From Promethearchaeota archaeon (lineage in GTDB: Archaea > Asgardarchaeota > Lokiarchaeia > Sigyniarchaeales > SOKP01), in the NCBI GenBank assembly GCA_019894815.1, contig JAGXNU010000053.1, positions 1 to 10,630 of the forward strand: a DNA stretch of 10,630 bases, in the 5' to 3' direction. Numbering within the stretch: position 1 is the stretch's first letter; each line of letters opens with the position of its first letter. The notes below the pieces were generated by a model, which searched no databases, had not been told where the DNA came from, and worked only from the letters and a program-made list of their open reading frames with translations. A program made the translations under genes and the position numbers. Positions 4,084 to 10,630 of the stretch are shown in pieces.

Positions 4084-7000
4084 ATGTTTTCTTATATTAT
4101 ATTAAATAAAAAGAGAAGTTTTACTATGGAAGTAGGAAAAAAAATATTGATTCCACCAGAAGAAATCCTAAATCCTGCTATAGGGAGGAGTTGGGAATAT
4201 ATCATATTATGGATGTTGGCTAAAAATAAGCATTGTAAATGGTCTAATTTTATTAAAGATATATCAATCCCAGAATCGAGTTTGTCTACCAAATTAACTT
4301 CACTGAGAGAAGACGGATATATCGTAAGACCTGAGCGAAACCAATATGAGATTACTCAAGATGGATTAGAAAGACTTCGAGAACTTGAATATTTGAAGAA
4401 ACACGGAAAAAGGGCACTAAATTTTCCACCTAAAACGATTACAAGAAAAAGGAATTATACAGATTGGATTCTATGGATGCTATTCAATAATGATTATTGC
4501 AAGTGGTCAGACTTTACTTCAGAGCCATTAAAAATTAATTCTTCATCATTATCAAATGCTATAAATTCATTAAAAAAAGATACTCTTATTTTGAATGAGA
4601 ATAGCGAGTATAAAATAACAGCTGGGGGAAAAATTAGATACTTTGAAATACTGAAGCGCTATGATTTAGACCGGCAATCAATATTAGAGGAGGAGAGTCG
4701 AAGGATAGAGGAGATTACCAGGAATACAAACGAATTTTTTGAAAAATATGGTGTACAAGACAATAAAGTCAAATTCCGATTCTTGAATAATATTTTGAAA
4801 CTTAACTATTCGAAAGTAGAAAATTTGCTAAAAAATGAGGAGGATTTTAACAAGATAATATTATTCTTGTCATTCAATCACCCTGATTTCTATCCCGATT
4901 ATGTTTCTGTTGATAAATTTGCAAGTGAATATGAAATAAAGCCCACGATTTTAGAATTTTTCTTAGAAAAGATAGTAGAAGAGGAGTTTTATGCTGTTAA
5001 ATTTCATAAATTGGAAGTTATTCCTGATAAGGAATACTATTTTCAAGCTAATGGTAAATTAGAACGCGTGTTACGTGCAATTGTTGATGATAAGATTACG
5101 AAATTTACATATTTAAATAAACTGCAGGAAACCAGTGCTAAAGTGGCCCCATCTATTAAGATTGATATAGTTTTTGAAGAAATAATTAATGAGATCTGTG
5201 TTAATCTTTTTCAAGATGAGTTGAAATCTTCATTAAAGAATTTTTTACCAGAATATATTAAATATCTTGCTTATAAAATTGAATCAGAAACCAAATTGAC
5301 CAATACTGACGCGAAATTAGAGAGTATTATAATTCAAGCAGCCATGGAAGATTTAAAATCCTATAATTTAACCCCCATAAAGACAGAATCTGGGAAGATT
5401 GAATATAATTATAAGTTAGATAATCGCATTTTTGAAACTTTGGATGGATTTTATTTGGATAAATTAATGTTATTAAAAGATAAGGATTTTGCTGAGAAAT
5501 ATAATTTAACTGGAATTAAATATTATCAAAAAATAATCAGGGGATTAAAGAAAGGCGTTGATTATCAAAAGTTAAAAGATTTAAGAGAATCAATGAAAGA
5601 TGATCTTAATGAATTACAGAAACTGATTTTAGATGACATACTTTACACCTATCATAACGATTTCGAAAAATCATTGAAAACCTCAGTAAAAATATGTGAC
5701 TCTTATCCAGATCAACCAGTAGGATTTTTATTCAATTCGCTGACTCACCTTGCGATGGGTAATTTTAATGAAGCTTTGGAAAGTTTAAAAGACTCAGAGG
5801 GGATAACTCATCAGAATTGGTTAATTTGTCAAAAAGCACAAGCATTAAGTAAACTGAGCAAACAAGAATTAGCAAACGAAATATTGGATAAAGCATTAAA
5901 GAGTGATTCTGATAACATTTTACTTATCCGCACTAAGATAGTAGTTAATATCAGCAATAATAAGTGTTGTTATGAAAATCCAGAATTACTTTTTAATCTA
6001 GTTGATAACGGTTTAGAATTAAGTCCTAATAATTTAGATTTTAAACTATTAAAAGCGATAATCTATTGCATAACTGAGAATTATAAAGACGCAAAACGAT
6101 TTCTTGATAAGGATCTTAACACGTACTACTATAATGAGGATAACCCATCGGTTGGAACCTCATGTTTGTTTATACGAGCATATTCGTATACTGCCAGAGG
6201 TAAGTTCGAAAAAGCAATGAAGGATGCTCAGAAGTCAAAGGTTCATTATGAGGATCATTATACTGCATTTGCATCAAAAGCTTTAGTATTGGGATATAAT
6301 CTCATCTTTAATATCGAACCAGACCATATTAATAAAGAAGAGTTCAATGAACTAATAGATAAGGCTATAATATCTGCTCCAAATAAAGGAACGCAATCTC
6401 GGTTTTTATCATTTAAAGCATCCGTGTTTCATGAAATGGGGGATTTCAAGGAAGCGTTGAATAACATTAACAATGCTCTTGAGCTCGCACCACAGGATCT
6501 AAGTCTTCATCATCAAAAAGTCTATATTCTCTATAGCTCAAATAAACCACTAGAAGCAATAGATTTAATAGATTACATCATTGAGCAGTTTGAAGGAGAG
6601 AGATTCAAAATGATGCAAACAAAATCCGTCGTTTATTACCAAATGAAAGATTTTGAATCAGCGTTAAAAGTAAATGACGAAACAATTAATCGATTTCCAA
6701 AAGATCAATATGATTCGAAATATGCAAGCATTCTCAATAACAGAGCTTTGATTTTTGCCGAACTTGGCCAAAAAGAGGAAGCAATCGAAACTGCTAAAGA
6801 AATGATCGAGCTTGATAAGGAGAATGGTAATATACGCGATTCATTTGGAGAAATATTGCTTATCATTGGAGACTACGAAGAAGCTATTAAACAATTTGAG
6901 CAAGCAATAGAGATGAGTCCAACAGGCTGGTATATCGATCAATCTTATATCAAAATGGGATTATGTTATATGGAACTAGGAGAATTTGAGAGCGCCAAAG

Positions 7001-7119
7001 AAAACTTTGAAATTGGTAAGGATCTATTGGGGAAGAAACCTCCTAAAGAGCGAACTATATACGATCGGAACCCTGATGTTTATCTGATAGAACTTGAAGA
7101 AAAAATGAAAAAATCCTAA
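4084..7119 (+). CDS. large protein with two winged helices and C-terminal TPR-like repeats
   Basis: The protein has 1011 residues from ATG 4084; ATG 4126 (MEVGKKILIPPEEILNPA) is an equally good start, and neither has a clear ribosome site. Residues ~36-105 and ~126-195 form two similar winged-helix domains sharing WML..N..CKWS.F, SSLS...SL and Y.IT..G..R (with Cys51/Trp53 and Cys139/Trp141), an internal duplication. Residues ~200-345 are helical with another possible winged-helix-like part near 266-325. From ~540 on there are helix pairs of TPR type, clearest at ~774-805 (GDFKEALNNINNALELAP), ~885-912 (GQKEEAIETAKEMIELD), ~920-946 (GDYEEAIKQFEQAIEMSP) and ~956-980 (GEFESAKENFEIGKDL). TPRs bind partner proteins. 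There is no ATPase motif or membrane span. A cytosolic regulator joining DNA binding to protein binding is the likely role; the target is unknown. Confidence 0.85.
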   Translation: MFSYIILNKKRSFTMEVGKKILIPPEEILNPAIGRSWEYIILWMLAKNKHCKWSNFIKDISIPESSLSTKLTSLREDGYIVRPERNQYEITQDGLERLRELEYLKKHGKRALNFPPKTITRKRNYTDWILWMLFNNDYCKWSDFTSEPLKINSSSLSNAINSLKKDTLILNENSEYKITAGGKIRYFEILKRYDLDRQSILEEESRRIEEITRNTNEFFEKYGVQDNKVKFRFLNNILKLNYSKVENLLKNEEDFNKIILFLSFNHPDFYPDYVSVDKFASEYEIKPTILEFFLEKIVEEEFYAVKFHKLEVIPDKEYYFQANGKLERVLRAIVDDKITKFTYLNKLQETSAKVAPSIKIDIVFEEIINEICVNLFQDELKSSLKNFLPEYIKYLAYKIESETKLTNTDAKLESIIIQAAMEDLKSYNLTPIKTESGKIEYNYKLDNRIFETLDGFYLDKLMLLKDKDFAEKYNLTGIKYYQKIIRGLKKGVDYQKLKDLRESMKDDLNELQKLILDDILYTYHNDFEKSLKTSVKICDSYPDQPVGFLFNSLTHLAMGNFNEALESLKDSEGITHQNWLICQKAQALSKLSKQELANEILDKALKSDSDNILLIRTKIVVNISNNKCCYENPELLFNLVDNGLELSPNNLDFKLLKAIIYCITENYKDAKRFLDKDLNTYYYNEDNPSVGTSCLFIRAYSYTARGKFEKAMKDAQKSKVHYEDHYTAFASKALVLGYNLIFNIEPDHINKEEFNELIDKAIISAPNKGTQSRFLSFKASVFHEMGDFKEALNNINNALELAPQDLSLHHQKVYILYSSNKPLEAIDLIDYIIEQFEGERFKMMQTKSVVYYQMKDFESALKVNDETINRFPKDQYDSKYASILNNRALIFAELGQKEEAIETAKEMIELDKENGNIRDSFGEILLIIGDYEEAIKQFEQAIEMSPTGWYIDQSYIKMGLCYMELGEFESAKENFEIGKDLLGKKPPKERTIYDRNPDVYLIELEEKMKKS

Positions 7120-7123
7120 TTAC

Positions 7124-7140
7124 TTTTTTTTGGTGTTTTT
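7124..7140 (+). terminator. oligo-T terminator after the winged-helix/TPR gene
   Basis: T8 (7124-7131) followed by GGTG and T5 (7136-7140) begins 4 bases after the TAA stop. No hairpin is present, as expected for archaeal termination. It suggests that the gene at 7215 has its own transcript or depends on read-through. Confidence 0.5.
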
Positions 7141-7158
7141 ACATCATATTTCAAGAAA

Positions 7159-7182
7159 AAAGGAGATTATAAGAAAGGAGAT
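7159..7182 (+). repeat. duplicated AAAGGAGAT ribosome-site-like motif
   Basis: AAAGGAGAT occurs at 7159-7167 and again at 7174-7182. Both are strong Shine-Dalgarno matches, yet no ATG, GTG or TTG follows within normal distance; the first canonical start (GTG 7215) is 34 bases after the second GGAG. The frame of the next gene is open from the TAG at 7182-7184, so ATA 7185 or ATT 7188 could be non-canonical starts. Confidence 0.45.
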
Positions 7183-7214
7183 AGATAATTCAGTCAAAAA
7201 AATTATATAATAAT

Positions 7215-7886
7215 GTGAAAAGGATGGGATACAAGTACCTACAAAAAGTAAATATAAGCCCGAAATTTGGAAGATTATTACCAGTTGATTTTAATCCATA
7301 CCGTCTTCGATCAATTCGGACTTATCCTGCAGAAGATATTTATTTTGAAATCAAAACTTATATTTTAAACTCTGGAGCACCAGATTATATCTGGTTAAAA
7401 GGACCTGGAGACTTTTCGCTTTATTCTGGTTTAAGGAGATTAATCAAACTAATTCATCTAGAATATCCTGATCAAAAAATCGGTATATATGCCAATAGCA
7501 CTCTTTTTCAACGGAAGGATGTTCGAGATGATTTGCAGGGATGTGATTTGTTAGCTATTAATTTGAATAGCATGGATGAATCAAATTTTTCTAAATTATG
7601 TGCGTGTAATGATCCCGTGAAATTAAGGGATGTAAAGGAGGGGATCAAGGAGTTTGCTAAAGTTTTTCAAGGGCATTTATTTATTTATACAATGTTTTTA
7701 AAGGGAGTCAATGATACCATTGAGAACGTGAGTGAACTTAAAGATTTCATGATAGAAATTCGACCGAAAAGCTTTTCTATAGGAGAATACATAGAAGGAG
7801 GGTTTGAATCGATTTCACAAGAGTTCAAGAAGTACATAAAGGATAGTTTTCAAGATGTACCAATTGATATATCCTTCAAGTTTTAG
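7215..7886 (+). CDS. radical SAM-like protein (COG0731-type) lacking the iron-sulfur cysteines
   Basis: The 223 residues follow the order of the COG0731 radical SAM family as I remember it: an N-terminal SPKFGRLLPVDFNPYR (residues 15-30) in place of the usual SRR.GRSLGVDL.PYK; PDYIWLKGPGDFSL (56-69) in place of the SAM-binding G.GEPTL strand; IGIYANSTLF (89-98) for the TNGSLL strand; a DESNF segment (121-125) for the DE..F region; and FLKGVNDT (161-168), which matches well. The CxxxCxxC loop that should follow PYK, holding the 4Fe-4S cluster, is absent: about 20-25 residues seem deleted in frame between Arg30 and Tyr37. The only cysteines are 110, 129 and 131. It should therefore not do radical chemistry; it may be a binding or regulatory relative. 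The GTG start fits the family N-terminus, with ATG 7224 as alternative. The open frame argues against recent pseudogenisation. Confidence 0.75.
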   Translation: MKRMGYKYLQKVNISPKFGRLLPVDFNPYRLRSIRTYPAEDIYFEIKTYILNSGAPDYIWLKGPGDFSLYSGLRRLIKLIHLEYPDQKIGIYANSTLFQRKDVRDDLQGCDLLAINLNSMDESNFSKLCACNDPVKLRDVKEGIKEFAKVFQGHLFIYTMFLKGVNDTIENVSELKDFMIEIRPKSFSIGEYIEGGFESISQEFKKYIKDSFQDVPIDISFKF

Positions 7887-8005
7887 AGCTAATTTATATT
7901 CAAATTTTAATCAATAAATTTAGAAAATAATAATCAATATCTTAGAAGAAATTCTCTTATTTGGATTAGATAAAATAGAAAATAAAAAATAATTTTGTTA
8001 AAACT

Positions 8006-9280
8006 TTATGAAACGTGATTCATGCTTTCACTTATTCTATCGAGTTCCTCTTGATCGTTATAATTCACTTTTCTTAGTCTAGTCCCTTTCCATACGGCAA
8101 TTGAGCCAACCGAGCCTATTATCGACACTATTAAAAAAAGCGGTCTTATACCTATAAGATCTGCTAAAGGACCGGCAGATATTGCCCCAATCGGCGACAT
8201 TATTGACGATAAGGATTGATCGATGGAGACTACTCTCCCCATTTTTTCTTTTGGTACGGTGAGTTGTATTACCGTCATGTAGATCGTGTTTCCTATCGGC
8301 ATCATGAAACCCATAATACTAGCAGCTATCCACATGGATAAGTAATTCCCTTTTGGAACAAACGCGAATACCGAAATCGCCCCCATCAAAATGAACAGGG
8401 AACCAAAATATGAAAAAAGCTTTCGATTCCATTTCTTCTTTATGGATGTTAATAAACTACCAAAGATCATTCCGATGCTGAAAAAGACGGTCATAAAAGC
8501 GTAATCAAATTCAGTTCCCAGATGTTCATATTTGATGTAATAGGGTAATAGAATGTTGGCAGGCATGAGCAAAAAGTTAAGCACCATTGACCACACCAAA
8601 AGAGCAATTAATCCAGGAATGAGATTAATTGTTTTTACCCCTAGCTTAAATTCATGAAAGTACGAATCTTTCGCTATTTCTTCCTTAGGTTTAATCATCA
8701 AGGGTATTTTGGCTAATAGAAGTGGAACCATTGCGATACCATAAGTAAAGATATCAATCCATAAGATTAATTCAATGCTCAAAATTGAATATAATGCAGC
8801 GCCAAAAATAGGACCAATGATATTAATTACACTTATAAATAGATAATTAATCCCGTTCATCCTACTCAATTTCTCTTTAGGAACCATCGATGGTAGTATT
8901 GCACTTGCTGTAGGTACATGAAATGCTTGGAATATACCTCTAAGACCCATGATTAAAACGACTATTATTGGATTAGCCAAATTAAACCAAAAAAGCACAA
9001 TTACTACGAATGTAGTTAGCGCTTGCAATGAATCGGCTATTGCAATAATAATCTTTCTATTATGTCTATCTGCTATTACTCCCGCAAAAGGAGTTAGAAG
9101 TGCCATGGGTAAGATGTACATGAAAGTGCTTATAGAAAGTAATGTTGCACTTCCTGTTGTAATTGTTATCCACCACGTAATAGCAAATCCGACAATAGCA
9201 GATCCTAATATCGAAAACAACTGACCTGACCAAAGAAATAGGAATTGTGAAAAATTACTTTTACTTGTTATATTTTCCAT
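8006..9280 (-). CDS. MFS efflux transporter, DHA3 (MefA-like) family
   Basis: The protein has 424 residues and about 12 membrane segments, the normal size for drug:H+ antiporters of the major facilitator superfamily. The opening FLWSGQLFSILGSAIVGFAI and the motif A loop GVIADRHNRKI (67-77, between helices 2 and 3) point to the DHA3 group that contains macrolide exporters. The charged loop near 193-212 separates the two six-helix halves, and PKEKMGRV lies in the second half. It shares PKEKLSR.NGIN, IKK.W and PK.K.GRV.SID with the gene upstream, from which 54 bases separate it, so the two are tandem duplicates and probably one operon. The ATG follows AGGGGAT by 4 bases, a close but real ribosome site. 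The N- and C-termini are cytosolic and hydrophilic. The substrate cannot be predicted; a hydrophobic toxin or metabolite is likely. Confidence 0.92.
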   Translation of the reverse strand: MENITSKSNFSQFLFLWSGQLFSILGSAIVGFAITWWITITTGSATLLSISTFMYILPMALLTPFAGVIADRHNRKIIIAIADSLQALTTFVVIVLFWFNLANPIIVVLIMGLRGIFQAFHVPTASAILPSMVPKEKLSRMNGINYLFISVINIIGPIFGAALYSILSIELILWIDIFTYGIAMVPLLLAKIPLMIKPKEEIAKDSYFHEFKLGVKTINLIPGLIALLVWSMVLNFLLMPANILLPYYIKYEHLGTEFDYAFMTVFFSIGMIFGSLLTSIKKKWNRKLFSYFGSLFILMGAISVFAFVPKGNYLSMWIAASIMGFMMPIGNTIYMTVIQLTVPKEKMGRVVSIDQSLSSIMSPIGAISAGPLADLIGIRPLFLIVSIIGSVGSIAVWKGTRLRKVNYNDQEELDRISESMNHVS

Positions 9281-9334
9281 TTATATCCCCTAATTTTTTT
9301 TAGATTTTTGTTTTTTTATTTTATTTATTGTTTT

Positions 9335-10618
9335 TTATTCTGGAACTTCTTTCATTTCCTCCAATCCATCACTCATTTTTTCTGCTATCTCATCAAAATT
9401 CACGTGTCGAATTCCAGTAAAGGCATACAAGCACGCTAATACCACCATTCCAAGAAGTGCACTAAAAAAGAATAAGTTAGACACGCCAAGTACTAATGCC
9501 AATGGTCCAATGATCAATGCCCCTAATGGCGTGATTAACATTGATAATGTGGAATCAATTGAACTTACCCTGCCTAACTTATCGTGCGGAACTGCCTTCT
9601 GCATTATCGTTTGATAGATTGTATTTACAATAGGCAACACAAACCCCATGACAAATGCGGTAATAATCATGAAAATGAAAGCTCTATAGGGAGAGTACGC
9701 TAACATTGCATATCCAACCATGAAAACCCCAAGGACAATAAAAGTTACTTTTACTTTATGTTTCCATTCTTTCTTGATTGCCGTAAGTAATGCTCCAAAA
9801 ATTATACCTCCTTGAAAACCAGTCGACATTATAGCATATTCAAGCACAGTTGCGTTATGAATATTATAAGCGAAGTATGACATTAATGTACTCAAAGGTT
9901 GAATCAGGAAATTCAGTAACATTGACATTATTAATAAAATAATCATTCCTGGAACCATTCGCAATGTTTTAAATCCATCTTTAAACTCTACAGAAAATGA
10001 TTCTTTTTTCTTTTTCTCTGCTTCCGTGCGAACTTTAGGAATTTTTATGAATATCAGCGGTATGAACGCAATAAAAAACGTGATTACATCAATCCAAAGA
10101 GCTTGGAATGGCGTCATGAATACCAAAAAAAATGCTGCTAATACGGGACCGATTAATTGAACAACTCCTGAAGCTAAAAAATTAATTCCATTTATCCTGC
10201 TTAGTTTTTCCTTAGGAACCATTGTTGGAACTATTGCATTTACTGTTGGTTGGTGAAAAGCCTGAAAGACACTACGTATCGCCATAAAGGAAAAAATTAT
10301 CCATAAATCTGTAATCCCCATGGAAAAAAGCATTATCAAAATGAATGTGGCAAACGCTTGAGATGAATCTACGATTATAATGAGTTTCTTGCGGTTCCAT
10401 CTATCAGAAAAAACCCCAGCTATGGGCATTGCAAAAATCATTGGCAAAAAGTAAAAAAAGGATGCTAATGAAAGTACTAAAGGATTCTCTGGATAACTTA
10501 TTGTTAAATACCACATTAATACGAATTGGACCACAATGGATCCGAGCAGCGAAACTGTCTGACCGCCCCAAAATGCCATATACTGCCTAAAACTTGATCC
10601 TGTCGGTATTATTTCCAT
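9335..10618 (-). CDS. MFS efflux transporter, DHA3 (MefA-like) family, first of a tandem pair
   Basis: This 427-residue, ~12-helix exporter is a paralogue of the gene that follows it. It opens with FWGGQTVSLLGSIVVQFVLM, carries motif A GVFSDRWNRKK (68-78) and QAFHQPTVNAIVPTMVPKEK (119-138), and has a very basic central loop with EKKKKES (201-207). The C-terminal tail (~405-427) is acidic. The gene is complete: an in-frame TAA lies two codons before the ATG at 10618, 12 bases from the right edge, so the promoter lies outside the window and only GGTAA of a possible ribosome site is visible. Being first in the pair it likely leads the operon. Divergence between the two proteins is well beyond a recent duplication, so different substrates, or a heteromeric arrangement, are possible; the latter is speculative since MFS exporters usually work as monomers. 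Confidence 0.93.
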   Translation of the reverse strand: MEIIPTGSSFRQYMAFWGGQTVSLLGSIVVQFVLMWYLTISYPENPLVLSLASFFYFLPMIFAMPIAGVFSDRWNRKKLIIIVDSSQAFATFILIMLFSMGITDLWIIFSFMAIRSVFQAFHQPTVNAIVPTMVPKEKLSRINGINFLASGVVQLIGPVLAAFFLVFMTPFQALWIDVITFFIAFIPLIFIKIPKVRTEAEKKKKESFSVEFKDGFKTLRMVPGMIILLIMSMLLNFLIQPLSTLMSYFAYNIHNATVLEYAIMSTGFQGGIIFGALLTAIKKEWKHKVKVTFIVLGVFMVGYAMLAYSPYRAFIFMIITAFVMGFVLPIVNTIYQTIMQKAVPHDKLGRVSSIDSTLSMLITPLGALIIGPLALVLGVSNLFFFSALLGMVVLACLYAFTGIRHVNFDEIAEKMSDGLEEMKEVPE

Positions 10619-10630
10619 ATTTTATTTACC

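Noticed and set aside
8949..9224. 91-codon plus-strand frame inside the second MFS gene
   Set aside because: It is antisense to strongly conserved MFS coding sequence including motif A.
1..10630. CRISPR array, insertion sequence or integration site
   Set aside because: No regularly spaced repeats, transposase frame or terminal inverted repeats were seen; the short palindromes found are confined to promoter regions.

Overview
The window looks like part of an archaeal chromosome, most plausibly an Asgard archaeon of the Lokiarchaeia kind. That assignment is inference: there is no rRNA or other marker gene. The grounds are the low G+C, TATA-like elements ahead of genes, Shine-Dalgarno sites (GGAG/AGGAGG) on some genes and near-leaderless starts on others, oligo-T tracts after stop codons instead of GC hairpins, an archaeal-type VapBC pair, a CxxC/CxxC zinc-ribbon microprotein, and a large winged-helix/TPR protein.

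Layout. 2-454 (+) is the 3' end of a gene that enters from outside the window, with a disordered linker and a helical C-terminus. 517-900 (-) is an unknown 127-residue protein divergent from 1036-1752 (+), a HAD-superfamily hydrolase. 1768-1920 (-) is a 50-residue zinc-ribbon protein with an excellent ribosome binding site. A gene-poor stretch (1921-2307) with two very small candidate ORFs leads into a VapB/VapC toxin-antitoxin pair (2308-2948, +). 3091-3937 (-) holds two small unknown proteins, one with two membrane spans, and a possible microprotein after them. 4084-7119 (+) encodes a 1011-residue protein with two similar N-terminal winged helices and C-terminal TPR-like repeats, preceded by a cluster of inverted repeats. 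7215-7886 (+) resembles the COG0731 radical SAM family but has lost the segment carrying the iron-sulfur cysteines. 8006-9280 and 9335-10618 (-) are two tandem paralogous MFS exporters of the DHA3 (MefA-like) type.

How the parts work together. Only three links are well supported: VapB and VapC are translationally coupled by an ATGA overlap; the two exporters are probably co-transcribed; and the winged-helix/TPR gene sits behind a possible operator that a DNA-binding protein, perhaps itself, could use. The other genes look independently transcribed, several with their own oligo-T tracts. The most unusual object is the cluster-less radical SAM homologue. No CRISPR array, tRNA, rRNA or insertion sequence was recognised.
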